From the NCBI RefSeq assembly GCF_900114615.1, contig NZ_FOTS01000002.1:62001-126000 (forward strand): a DNA stretch of 64,000 bases, given 5' to 3'. This stretch comes from Pelosinus propionicus DSM 13327. GTDB lineage: Bacteria; Bacillota; Negativicutes; DSM-13327. The position numbers were made by a program, and so were the translations under genes. The notes beneath the pieces were generated by a model. The model was given only the letters and a program-made list of their open reading frames with translations. It had not been told where the DNA came from and did no database searches. Positions 1 to 7,774 of this stretch are shown piece after piece (within the stretch, counting starts at the first letter, position 1; every line of letters starts with the position of its first letter).

Positions 1-4
1 CTTT

Positions 5-13
5 TCCTCCTCG
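5..13 (-). promoter_or_regulatory. Shine-Dalgarno site of a gene beyond the left edge
   Basis: Read on the minus strand this is CGAGGAGGA, a strong ribosome binding site. It lies about 55 bases downstream of the Tm-1-like gene and in the same direction, so another gene of that operon probably starts just outside the window. The start codon is not visible. Confidence 0.4.
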
Positions 14-67
14 TTATGTCCGGTTATTTTTATCCGATGACCCAGTCGCTCTAAGACTCCATCTGAA

Positions 68-1279
68 TCAAGCCTTCTTTATAAGCTCAATTAACTTCTT
101 TGCTGCTGCAATGGCAAATTTCTGATCATTAATATCAGAATCTATTTCGATTAGCTCCACTACATCCCTATCAATCTTTTCTCTTAATGTGGAAAAGAGC
201 ATTTGATCTTCTTCGGGACCGTAAAAAGGCTGATCCTTGGCGTCAATCATGGAAACACCTTTAAGGGGCAGCATGAGTGCAGTAGGCGATTTTGCTTGAT
301 TGAGCTTCTCTGCTAAGATTACCCCTAATTGCCGATTTTCCTCTATCGTCGTTCGCATTAATGTTACTGTCGGATTATGTTTGTACAAATTTCTTCCCTG
401 AAATTCTTTAGGAACAGTTTCGAATGGACCGAAATTAACCATGTCTAATGCTCCTGTTGAAACAACTTGAGGAATATTACAGCGTCCTGCAGCCTCCAGT
501 CGATGTGGACCTGCATTTAAAACGCCCCCAACTAATTCATCACACCATTCCGTCGTTGTAAGATCCAGTACTCCATCAAAAAAACCGGACTCTATAAGAT
601 TTTCCATGCTTTTTCCTCCAATACCAGTTGCATGGAAGATAATGACTTCAAATCCCTCTTTTTCTAAGTATTCCCTAGCATAATTTATACATGGTGTCGT
701 CACGCCAAACATCGTAGCAGCAATTAGCGGCTTTTTTTCAACCTCTTTACTTCCCTCAAAGGTAAGCATACCTGCTATAGCAAATGCTGCATTCGTAAAA
801 ATCTTCACTGAAATGGAGTTAATACCGGCTATATCTACAATAGAAGGATACATGATTACATCACTTGTTCCAACATATTGTGAAGTATTTCCAGAAGCTA
901 CAGTAGATACCATTATTTTTGGTATACCGACAGGTAATGCACGCATTGCCGGAGTGACAATTGCCGTACCGCTGCTTCCTCCAAAAGAAAGAATACCATC
1001 AAATTTGCCCTCAGCATACAATTGAGGGACTAGTTTTTCCATACCTTTAGCAAGTATTTCTGTTGCTAAAGACCGATCCTTCTTTGCTGCAATTTCATGA
1101 ATCTCTGCCCCAGCAGCTTTTGCTACTTCTTCATTGGATACATCTGGGGCAAATGTGGGTTCAAAAACCCCGCTATGAATGGTAAAAGTCTTTAATCCTA
1201 ATCCTTGGATAATGTCTCTCACATAAGCAAACTCCGTTCCTTTAGAATCAAAAGTACCTACGATGGCAACTGTTTTCAT
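68..1279 (-). CDS. Tm-1-like ATP-binding domain protein (UPF0261 family)
   Basis: The 403-residue product matches the Tm-1-like/UPF0261 family in full length. It opens with the family's N-terminal motif (VAIVGTFDSKG, residues 4-14) and carries the Gly-rich LSFGGSSGTA segment near residue 98 and GIGGKSMENL near residue 220. In tomato Tm-1 this fold forms the N-terminal, nucleotide-binding half and a TIM barrel forms the C-terminal half. Here the TIM-barrel half is the next gene upstream, about 105 bases away and in the same direction, so the two products probably act together. The substrate is unknown. The ATG at 1279 follows GGAGGTTATCAC, a good ribosome site. The function is inferred from family only. 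Confidence 0.88.
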   Translation of the reverse strand: MKTVAIVGTFDSKGTEFAYVRDIIQGLGLKTFTIHSGVFEPTFAPDVSNEEVAKAAGAEIHEIAAKKDRSLATEILAKGMEKLVPQLYAEGKFDGILSFGGSSGTAIVTPAMRALPVGIPKIMVSTVASGNTSQYVGTSDVIMYPSIVDIAGINSISVKIFTNAAFAIAGMLTFEGSKEVEKKPLIAATMFGVTTPCINYAREYLEKEGFEVIIFHATGIGGKSMENLIESGFFDGVLDLTTTEWCDELVGGVLNAGPHRLEAAGRCNIPQVVSTGALDMVNFGPFETVPKEFQGRNLYKHNPTVTLMRTTIEENRQLGVILAEKLNQAKSPTALMLPLKGVSMIDAKDQPFYGPEEDQMLFSTLREKIDRDVVELIEIDSDINDQKFAIAAAKKLIELIKKA

Positions 1280-1322
1280 GTGATAACCTCCATTCCAGCT
1301 TTAAAAAAGAAAAATATTCAAT

Positions 1323-1364
1323 ATAAACAGTATTTCTTTTTCTCACTAAGAGAATACTGTTTAT
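1323..1364 (-). other. Hairpin between the TIM-barrel/AraC gene and the Tm-1-like gene
   Basis: A perfect 12-bp inverted repeat (ATAAACAGTATT at 1323-1334 and its complement at 1353-1364) encloses an 18-base loop. Outer AT-rich arms extend the pairing to about 1313-1375. There is no clean U-run directly after it on the minus strand, so it could be a weak attenuator, a processing site or a site that limits expression of the downstream Tm-1-like gene. Confidence 0.45.
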
Positions 1365-1384
1365 TTCGAATATTGTAAATGTAT

Positions 1385-2590
1385 CTAAATATGGTGTTTA
1401 TGTCCTTTTGTATCATTTAGATATTCTCGGGGAGAATAGTTTGTTTCTTTTTTAAATGCTTTGCTGAAATGGGCGTAGTCACTATAACCACAAGCGAAGG
1501 CAACTTCTGATAAGGGGATTTTTTTATTTGTAATAATTTCTATTGCCTTGTTAATTCTGTATCGGGTTATATATTCAGAAAAGGTACAACCTACTTCTTT
1601 TTTAAATAAGGCACTTAAATAGGTTCGAGATAAATGAGCTTCGATTGCCAAATCACTAAAGGATATTTTGTTCATATAATTTTGAGAAATATATTCTTTA
1701 ACAAAGGCAATATAATCATGATGCTCTGTCATTCCCTCCAGTATTTTAGCAAGGGTATCATCTTGGATACCAGCTATTTTAAATTCACGCGTTATTTTTG
1801 TTATGGCGACTTCAGAAGGAATACGTTCGAAAGCAGATCCTCCCAGATACCCCATTACATTCGTATTGTCATACATATATTTTAGATCCAAAGGAGAATT
1901 AATTGGTCCGCCATAGATCATTTTGATAACTCCGGGCCGGATTTTATCACATACGTCAAAGATACTTTTTGCCACCTTGGCAGCTGCATCAAGAGAAAGG
2001 ACTTTTTTAGCACCAAGGATACCTCCTTTGGTGATCCCTAGATGAGCGCAAATAACATCCGCACCAGCAGCAAGCATATCCTTTGCCTGTATTTCATCAA
2101 ATACAAAAGCAATCGAAAATATATTTTTTTCATTCGCAATTTGAATGGCTTCTACTTCCTTACTATAGGATAGCCCATCTTCTTCTATTGCCTCTCTAAA
2201 TTGGCCATCAATCATTCCAACAGATGGATAATTATTAATCCCTGAAAAACCTTTTTCATGTATATCTCCAATATAGTTTTCTAGATTGATAGTAGGATCA
2301 GTAGCACAAAGACCAAAAAAAACCGGGATATTTTTTATTGCTGGAATAATCTCTCTGGAACCAAATTCCATAACAAGCTGATTGCAGTTCGCAAAGGGCA
2401 GCATGCCTGCGATAGAGCCCAGTCCCATCTGTCTGAATCTTCCAGAATTTAATGCCAGCAGAAGATCGGCTCCTCCTTTGGCAGCGTACTTGGCGGAAAG
2501 CCCTGCACCAGTCGCAACACCAATAACATGACCTTTCGTTTTGATCTGAGCTTTCAATCTATCTACTATTTGTTTTCGTTCAAAAGCCAT
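1385..2590 (-). CDS. TIM-barrel (phosphoenolpyruvate hydrolase-like) protein fused to an AraC-type DNA-binding domain
   Basis: Residues about 1-280 match the PEP-hydrolase-like TIM-barrel family, with VIGVATGAGLSAKYA near the start and ADVICAHLGITKGG in the middle. Residues about 295-395 form a complete AraC/XylS pair of helix-turn-helix motifs, with ISFSDLAIEAHLSRTYLSALFKK cut by family spacing from SEVAFACGYSDYAHFSKAFKKE. The TIM barrel may therefore be the ligand sensor of a regulator, or an enzyme that reports on its own product. It sits first in a unit with the Tm-1-like gene. I prefer the ATG at 2590, because the GTG at 2599 would be only two bases from AGAGG. The fusion is read directly from one open frame without a stop. 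Confidence 0.85.
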   Translation of the reverse strand: MAFERKQIVDRLKAQIKTKGHVIGVATGAGLSAKYAAKGGADLLLALNSGRFRQMGLGSIAGMLPFANCNQLVMEFGSREIIPAIKNIPVFFGLCATDPTINLENYIGDIHEKGFSGINNYPSVGMIDGQFREAIEEDGLSYSKEVEAIQIANEKNIFSIAFVFDEIQAKDMLAAGADVICAHLGITKGGILGAKKVLSLDAAAKVAKSIFDVCDKIRPGVIKMIYGGPINSPLDLKYMYDNTNVMGYLGGSAFERIPSEVAITKITREFKIAGIQDDTLAKILEGMTEHHDYIAFVKEYISQNYMNKISFSDLAIEAHLSRTYLSALFKKEVGCTFSEYITRYRINKAIEIITNKKIPLSEVAFACGYSDYAHFSKAFKKETNYSPREYLNDTKGHKHHI

Positions 2591-2758
2591 CTTAGGCACA
2601 TCCTCTTGACCAAAGTAGGATCTATTTTTATATTTTTCTTAAGATATGATTTACATACAGTTCATCATTTTTTCTATTTCATCATACTGTAAAGGCAATA
2701 AAAGAGCAATATGAAGCGAAAAAGAGTACACAAGCAGCATTACGCTGTTGTATACTCC

Positions 2759-2920
2759 AGTACCTCATCTGCATTAAAAAACTCTGCTACTTTAGCAGTC
2801 TTTTTCCGTCCTGCTTCGTTGTCGTCTCCTTACAGATTCCCGATCTGCGCGGCTCCTCCGCCTTGCTGGTCGAAAAAATCCTCACTAAATGATCTATAGT
2901 TTTAACGCAGACGAGGTACT
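2759..2920. repeat. Short inverted-repeat element, copy 1 (MITE-like)
   Basis: The element begins AGTACCTCATCTGCATTAAA and ends with a near-perfect complement of it (TTTTAACGCAGACGAGGTACT, read in two parts). A second copy lies at 45712-45819 with the same ends and the shared inner words TTTAGCAGTCT, TTCCGTCCTGC and AAAAATCCTCAC. This copy is longer by about 54 bases in its middle. It is non-coding and fits a miniature inverted-repeat element. The surrounding stretch from 2600 to 2930 holds nothing else that I recognise except the leader of the TIM-barrel gene. Confidence 0.8.
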
Positions 2921-2929
2921 AATTGATTT

Positions 2930-3625
2930 CTATTCCAGTTCAATCGTTACCTGTACAGTTGCTCCCACAGTTACTTTTCCGGCTGGGATATTTGGTGCTG
3001 CTCCATCGCTGGAGGCTTTTAACATCCTGCTTTCCATCATAATAGGGTGATAAAATACACCTGATTCATTGACTAGTGTTACATTCGCAACTCTTTTATT
3101 CAATGCAGCTGCAATTACGTCTGCCTTTTTCAAAGCATCTCCAATTGCATCTTTTAAAGCTTCATTTTTACTGTCTGCTTCGTTTGCTGTTTCAAATCGG
3201 ATGGAATTTATTTCGTTGGCACCTGCATTTGTAATTTCATTCACCAAAACTCCCACTTTATCAATTGAAGTACGAATTTCAAGAGTATTGGTTACACGAT
3301 ATCCTTCTAACTTGGGCAATTTTTCTTTTTCATAGTTATAAACGGGATCCACTTGGTATGTATTGGTTTTGATTTGCTCTTGGGTAACTCCCTGCTCTTT
3401 TAAATTAGCAAATACTTGACTTGCTATTTGAGTATTATCATTCTTTGCTTTCTCCAATTTAGCGTTTACGGAATTGATGGAAAAAGTAATCCGTGCAACG
3501 TCAGGAGTAACTTCTTTTTGGCTGTTTCCAGTTAGCTGTATCACTGTTTTGGGAGCTTCATTTGCGAAGACTGGGACGGCGATTAATACACTCATAGCAA
3601 TTAATAAAATAAGCTTTTTTAACAT
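2930..3625 (-). CDS. Secreted SIMPL-domain protein (DUF541)
   Basis: The product of about 231 residues has a signal peptide ending near VFANEA and then a SIMPL/DUF541 domain over nearly its whole length, with the family's early TGNSQKEVTPDVARITFSIN segment. The family is exported to the cell envelope; its biochemical role is poorly defined. I place the start at the second ATG (3625), because GGAGGT lies 8 bases before it but only 2 bases before the ATG at 3631. The gene has its own copy of the ECF-type promoter at 3667-3695, which ties it to the sigma factor gene two genes upstream and suggests an envelope-stress role. Confidence 0.88.
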   Translation of the reverse strand: MLKKLILLIAMSVLIAVPVFANEAPKTVIQLTGNSQKEVTPDVARITFSINSVNAKLEKAKNDNTQIASQVFANLKEQGVTQEQIKTNTYQVDPVYNYEKEKLPKLEGYRVTNTLEIRTSIDKVGVLVNEITNAGANEINSIRFETANEADSKNEALKDAIGDALKKADVIAAALNKRVANVTLVNESGVFYHPIMMESRMLKASSDGAAPNIPAGKVTVGATVQVTIELE

Positions 3626-3666
3626 TTTCATATACCTCCAATAAATTACTGTCTTTCTATAATGTA

Positions 3667-3695
3667 AAACGTCTAATTCTGAAATAAGTAACGGC
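3667..3695 (-). promoter_or_regulatory. Inferred ECF sigma promoter of the SIMPL gene
   Basis: On the minus strand GCCGTTAC is followed after 15 bases by ACGTTT. The same two boxes at the same spacing occur before the secreted-protein gene (4735-4763) and before the sigma gene (6431-6459). The arrangement fits an ECF promoter with its -35 and -10 boxes about 40 bases before the start codon. Confidence 0.7.
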
Positions 3696-3709
3696 TTTTT
3701 TCATTACTA

Positions 3710-4693
3710 TTATTCTTTTTTTATTTTTAGCTTATCTTTTCCTATAATCGTACCATTCTGATCAACAAAAGTGATCTTCATCGTACCCTGCCCTTCAATA
3801 AGGCTGCGATCAATCGCAACGTAATCATCTGGATAGATGATATTCATCGTAATAAACTGGTCAGGATGCGGGCTTTTTGTATGAACATATACAGTCATAT
3901 TCTTGCCGCTTATTGTTACTTTCTCAATGCCAATATCCGATTGTGCTGAAGACGCTCCCATATTTGCAAATAAAATAAGCTTGTTTGTAAACTTTGATCC
4001 TTTAAACTGGCTTATTAACTCCTTTGAAATATGATCGTTATAAGTCAACCGTCCATTATGATTGTCAATGGCAGTAACGAACATATCTTGCGGATACTCA
4101 GACCGATAGAATTTCCAATCCTTATACTTGCTCGTTTTAAACAATATCTTTGTTTTTACCGACTTATCAGAATAAACCAAGGTGCCGTCGACCTTATACG
4201 TTGTCCAAATTGTATCTCGCTGAGCAAATGGTTTTACCAAGGTCATGGTATGTATTTTGCCTTGGCGTATGATCTCTACTTCAATTTGCCCATAGCGGGA
4301 AATTGAGCTGCTGCGCAGGATCTTCACTATTGAAAATCCATCCTGCTCCGTAAATCCATATTTTTTACCTTCTACTCTTGCAACCTGCATAGGATCAATA
4401 CGCCAAAGCTCTCTGCCTTCATCCACATTTTGCTGCCACTTGATCATTTTGTCATAGTCAAGACCTTCCACTCCCGCTCCTATATACGCTTTCCGATTGG
4501 TATGAAATTCTGGAGAGCTAGCTAATTCTATCTTGCTGGAATTACGATTTATGGATTCTGCACTGATAGAAACAGTAGGTTCCAAATCAGCTGCTCTCAC
4601 AGCAGCATCAACATATCCGGGCATTAACACCTGAATTCCAATAGAAGTCGCGATAGCTGCCCCTGCAGCAAATTGCTTCAAGTTCCTATTCAT
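3710..4693 (-). CDS. Secreted protein of unknown function in the ECF sigma cluster
   Basis: I do not recognise the family with confidence. The 327-residue product starts with a signal peptide that probably ends near GYVDA (residue 30). The mature part is rich in Ser, Thr, Lys and beta-strand-like segments. Its last 130 residues (…ASSAQSDIGIEKVTISG… to the C-terminus) loosely resemble PrcB-type C-terminal beta domains, but this is weak. The ATG at 4693 follows AAGGAGGAAAGAAAG. It has its own ECF-type promoter at 4735-4763 although it lies directly behind the anti-sigma gene, so it is probably a main target of the sigma factor. Confidence 0.75.
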   Translation of the reverse strand: MNRNLKQFAAGAAIATSIGIQVLMPGYVDAAVRAADLEPTVSISAESINRNSSKIELASSPEFHTNRKAYIGAGVEGLDYDKMIKWQQNVDEGRELWRIDPMQVARVEGKKYGFTEQDGFSIVKILRSSSISRYGQIEVEIIRQGKIHTMTLVKPFAQRDTIWTTYKVDGTLVYSDKSVKTKILFKTSKYKDWKFYRSEYPQDMFVTAIDNHNGRLTYNDHISKELISQFKGSKFTNKLILFANMGASSAQSDIGIEKVTISGKNMTVYVHTKSPHPDQFITMNIIYPDDYVAIDRSLIEGQGTMKITFVDQNGTIIGKDKLKIKKE

Positions 4694-4734
4694 CTTTCTT
4701 TCCTCCTTATGACCAATTAGTCATTCATAGATAT

Positions 4735-4763
4735 AAACGCAATACAATCCAAAAGGTAACGGA
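4735..4763 (-). promoter_or_regulatory. Inferred ECF sigma promoter of the secreted-protein gene
   Basis: On the minus strand TCCGTTAC is followed after 15 bases by GCGTTT. It is the second of three copies with identical spacing in this cluster. It lies between the anti-sigma gene and the secreted-protein gene, 42 bases before the latter's start codon. Confidence 0.7.
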
Positions 4764-4783
4764 TCGTATTACGTTTATTTACA

Positions 4784-5815
4784 TTATGGTTTTATTTCTT
4801 TTACCGTTAAAGAATCGGCAATCTTTTGCAGTTCTTCTGCTGATTTTTTACCTTCAATTGTAATATCATATTTGTCAACTTTCACTGTGATACTGTTCGT
4901 ACTCTCGCTTGCCTTTTTCACAATAGGTTCCATTGCTGCACTTTGGGCAGTCTCCTGCGCTGCGGTTTGTTTCATCTTCGCTTTACTCTTTACCTGACTC
5001 TCATCTGGTATTTTTTGCGTAATGATAATTTCATCATTGCTACCCATATTATAAACTTGCTGCACGACTCTGTGGACATTATCTATTTTTATGGACTGCG
5101 CTTCCAGGTTCGGTATAACCACCATTGCGGCAATTTCAGACTGATTCTGATCTTCTGCTTTCGTAGAGCCAACTATCTTCTCATCCATGAATGTCCTTCT
5201 TTGCATGGCTATCTCTTTCGGTGCATCTTGCTGAAGAGCAGCAACTTGATTTGATTTGTTCTCTTTTGACGGCGATTCTGTCCCTTGGATAATTTCTGCA
5301 ATTACCATCGGTAAAGAATCAGCAGCCTTTTTGTCCGCTGTGTTAGAATTGGAGGATTCCTCCTGCTGATCCGGTTTCACCGGTTTGGAAGTACTTTCCT
5401 TGCTCGGTTCTGCAATGCCCAAATTCGCAGATTGATCAGTAATCGCTGCAAGTTGCTGCTTTTCTATGCCATCGTCGGTTGTCTGCGCAATATTAGAATT
5501 AGGTGTCTGCGGCAGCAAGAATGGTACAAATGCGGCTATGACTACTGCGGCTATGGTACCGATAAAACCACCATATAGCCAATTTTTGCGGCGTTTTACC
5601 TTTTCTTCTCCTAACTCTGCCGCCAGCGTATCAGCCATTTCACCAATTAATCCTCTTGGCAGCTCCTCTTGCTGATAAGACTGTTTAACAGCGGCGGCTA
5701 GCTTTATCAATTCCTTCACTTCCTCATCCTGTAGAGCAGGCTGTTTACCGTCATGTAACTGATCTAAACCTTGTGAAAGTTCCTCTGTCTGATCATATTC
5801 TTTATCTTTTAGCAT
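4784..5815 (-). CDS. Membrane-anchored anti-sigma factor
   Basis: The product of about 343 residues has a charged cytoplasmic N-terminus of about 78 residues, one membrane segment (about 79-102, WLYGGFIGTIAAVVIAAFV), and a long Ser/Gln/Lys-rich exported part ending in a small folded domain (ITVKVDKYDITIEGKKSAEE). It directly follows the ECF sigma gene, which is the usual position of its anti-sigma factor. No HxxxCxxC zinc motif is present, so it is not a ZAS-type protein. Start: the GTG at 5824 has GAGGAG directly against it, whereas the ATG at 5815 has GGAGGT 7 bases ahead, so I use 5815. The exported part presumably senses an envelope signal. Confidence 0.8.
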   Translation of the reverse strand: MLKDKEYDQTEELSQGLDQLHDGKQPALQDEEVKELIKLAAAVKQSYQQEELPRGLIGEMADTLAAELGEEKVKRRKNWLYGGFIGTIAAVVIAAFVPFLLPQTPNSNIAQTTDDGIEKQQLAAITDQSANLGIAEPSKESTSKPVKPDQQEESSNSNTADKKAADSLPMVIAEIIQGTESPSKENKSNQVAALQQDAPKEIAMQRRTFMDEKIVGSTKAEDQNQSEIAAMVVIPNLEAQSIKIDNVHRVVQQVYNMGSNDEIIITQKIPDESQVKSKAKMKQTAAQETAQSAAMEPIVKKASESTNSITVKVDKYDITIEGKKSAEELQKIADSLTVKEIKP

Positions 5816-5828
5816 CCGCTCCACCTCC

Positions 5829-6386
5829 TCATTGTAGTATGCCGATACCTAAACACATTTTACGTAAATTTTTCAAAGCTCGCTGTTGAAGCATCTTAAT
5901 TGCTGACTCTGTCTTATTCATTTGCATAGCAGCATCATGAATGGATAACCCTAAAATAATTCGTAATTTTATCGCCTGACGCTGCTCCTCTGGTAAACTT
6001 TCAACCAAATTGGCAATCTGCTCTTGTCCTTCCATACGCAAAATATATTCTTCGGGATTTTCTCTGGCATCTAAAATTGATTCCTGATATTCAGCAAGGT
6101 TGACAATCTGAGGTGTTCGCCCATTCTTACGCCAAAAATCAGTCACTGCATTTATGGCAATTCTCGCTAAATAGCTTTTAAACGATACATCAAGGATTTT
6201 ATATCCAGGTAATGAGCGAAATGCCTTCATAAACGTTTCCTGGGTCAATTCCTTTGCATCATCCTCATTACCGAGTTTACTATATATGAGCCTATAGATC
6301 GGCTGCCAATAATGTAAAATCAATGTATTTAATGCTTCCCGATCTCCATCTTTTGCTTTTGTAATCAACATGTTTTCATCAGTCAC
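5829..6386 (-). CDS. ECF RNA polymerase sigma factor
   Basis: The 185-residue protein has the two ECF sigma regions. Region 2 runs over about residues 25-90, with DDAKELTQETFMKAFRSLPGY, and binds the -10 box and core polymerase. Region 4 runs over about 120-178, with LPEEQRQAIKLRIILGLS and an HTH, and reads the -35 box. The start is GTG at 6386, preceded by AGGAGGTGGTGAT. The anti-sigma gene follows after 4-13 bases, so the two are translated together. A copy of the inferred promoter motif lies 45 bases before the start, which suggests the sigma factor drives its own gene. Confidence 0.93.
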   Translation of the reverse strand: MTDENMLITKAKDGDREALNTLILHYWQPIYRLIYSKLGNEDDAKELTQETFMKAFRSLPGYKILDVSFKSYLARIAINAVTDFWRKNGRTPQIVNLAEYQESILDARENPEEYILRMEGQEQIANLVESLPEEQRQAIKLRIILGLSIHDAAMQMNKTESAIKMLQQRALKNLRKMCLGIGILQ

Positions 6387-6430
6387 GTAACAATCACCAC
6401 CTCCTAGTAAAAAGCATTCCTTATCTCTTT

Positions 6431-6459
6431 TAACGTTATAAATGCTAAAAAGTAACGCC
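6431..6459 (-). promoter_or_regulatory. Inferred autoregulated ECF promoter of the sigma gene
   Basis: On the minus strand GGCGTTAC is followed after 15 bases by ACGTTA. It has the same boxes and the same spacing as the copies at 4735 and 3667, all of them followed by a T-rich spacer. Confidence 0.7.
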
Positions 6460-6614
6460 GTCTTATAAATACATTTCCCAAATCGTGTTTATCGTATAAA
6501 AAAACAGCTACATTTTAAGAAAGGACATTGCTCTACTACATATACTCCAATCTCTATCCAAATCCTGCACAACGGTTTTGCATTGCAAACGGAGTGAACA
6601 ATCTCTTAAAAGCA

Positions 6615-6640
6615 GGGGATTGCTTCGCTATGCTCGCAAT
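6615..6640. repeat. Dispersed short repeat (GCGAGCATAGC type), copy 1
   Basis: Read on the minus strand this is ATTGCGAGCATAGCGAAGC followed by AATCCCC. A related copy lies at 10961-10989. The stretch from 6460 to 6776 has no gene that I can support. It holds this repeat and a GC-richer tract (6660-6745) that looks like further intergenic repeat material. Confidence 0.6.
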
Positions 6641-6776
6641 AAGAGATAAGAAAGACGACTGATACGCGAAGGCGCAAAGACGCTTACGCGTACACGAAGG
6701 AACCAAAGGGAAGAAATAGACACTCCTCTGTCCCCTCTGCGTTTAACGTTCACCTAGAGAGATTTAAATCATTAAG

Positions 6777-6811
6777 AAAGGTGCCTCCAGTGTTGAACTG
6801 AAGGCACCTTT
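6777..6811 (-). terminator. Terminator of the glycyl-radical operon
   Basis: AAAGGTGCCTCCAG (6777-6790) pairs with CTGAAGGCACCTTT (6798-6811) with one mismatch. On the minus strand the stem is followed by TCTT, so the U-run is short. It lies 34 bases past the stop codon of the activase gene. Confidence 0.6.
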
Positions 6812-6844
6812 ACATACAATTCGGAAATGAGCTGCACAAAAGGC

Positions 6845-7765
6845 TCATTTAAAATCGATATTCTGAATTTTATATTTTGCTATGATTTTTTTTATGTGTT
6901 CAACCTGTTCTGCATCAGGTGTATTGAAGATTTCCAGTCCCTCACGGTCTAACGCATCCATTTTACTATGCCCAAGCGAATGATAAGGAAGAAGTTCCAC
7001 ACCAAGAATCCTGGTATTTTCTTGAAGAAATTGGCACATTTGTTCAATATTATTTCGATCATCGTTAACCCCACGAATTAAAGGTACACGAATAATAACA
7101 TCATGATGATTCTGGGAGATTCTAAGAACATTCTCTAGGATTTTTCGATTACTAACGCCAGTCAACCTTTTATGAATCCTCTCATCCATATGTTTAATGT
7201 CTATAAATACGGTATCTAGTTCTTTAATAATATCTTCTGCCTCTTCCCACTCAAAATATCCGCTGGTTTCAATCGCAGTATCAATGGCAAAATTTTTACA
7301 AGCTAGAACCAGTTCTCTTAAAAACTCAGTTTGAGCAAATGGCTCTCCCCCAGAAAAGGTAACGCCCCCATTTGATTCCCGATAGAAGATGCTGTCTCGC
7401 TTAAGGATCTTGATAACTTCTTCTACTCTCATTAACGATCCGATTTTCTTTTTTGCACCATTGGGACAGGCTTCACAGCAATCACCACAACAGCAGCATT
7501 TTTCTCTATCAAAATAATGAGGAACTCCCTCATCCTTTGAAATTGCCTGATGATTGCAAACCAAAGAACATTGCGCACAGTCTGTACATCGATCACGAAA
7601 GTAGAAGATTTCAGGATGAGGCTTCCATGACTCAGGATTAGCACACCATTTGCATCGTAAAGGACATCCTTTTAGAAAAACCGTACTCCGAACCCCATCA
7701 CCATCATGAACTGACCATCGCTGAATCTGAAATACATTGCCAACAATCCCATTACTGTCCTTCAT
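6845..7765 (-). CDS. Glycyl-radical enzyme activating protein (radical SAM)
   Basis: This 306-residue activase installs the radical on the neighbouring glycyl-radical enzyme by hydrogen abstraction with a 5'-deoxyadenosyl radical. The radical SAM cysteines are C34, C38 and C41 (GCPLRCKWCANPE). A ferredoxin-like insert follows, with two CxxCxxCxxxC sets at C60/63/66/70 and C90/93/96/100. The insert is typical of activases for glycyl-radical enzymes other than pyruvate formate-lyase itself. The gene starts 9 bases after the stop codon of the enzyme gene, so the two form one operon. The ribosome site is weak, which suggests translation coupled to the gene before it. Confidence 0.95.
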   Translation of the reverse strand: MKDSNGIVGNVFQIQRWSVHDGDGVRSTVFLKGCPLRCKWCANPESWKPHPEIFYFRDRCTDCAQCSLVCNHQAISKDEGVPHYFDREKCCCCGDCCEACPNGAKKKIGSLMRVEEVIKILKRDSIFYRESNGGVTFSGGEPFAQTEFLRELVLACKNFAIDTAIETSGYFEWEEAEDIIKELDTVFIDIKHMDERIHKRLTGVSNRKILENVLRISQNHHDVIIRVPLIRGVNDDRNNIEQMCQFLQENTRILGVELLPYHSLGHSKMDALDREGLEIFNTPDAEQVEHIKKIIAKYKIQNIDFK

Positions 7766-7774
7766 AAGACATCA

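Noticed and set aside
2711-2899. 62-codon frame on the plus strand
   Set aside because: It lies almost wholly inside the inverted-repeat element and has no protein-like features.
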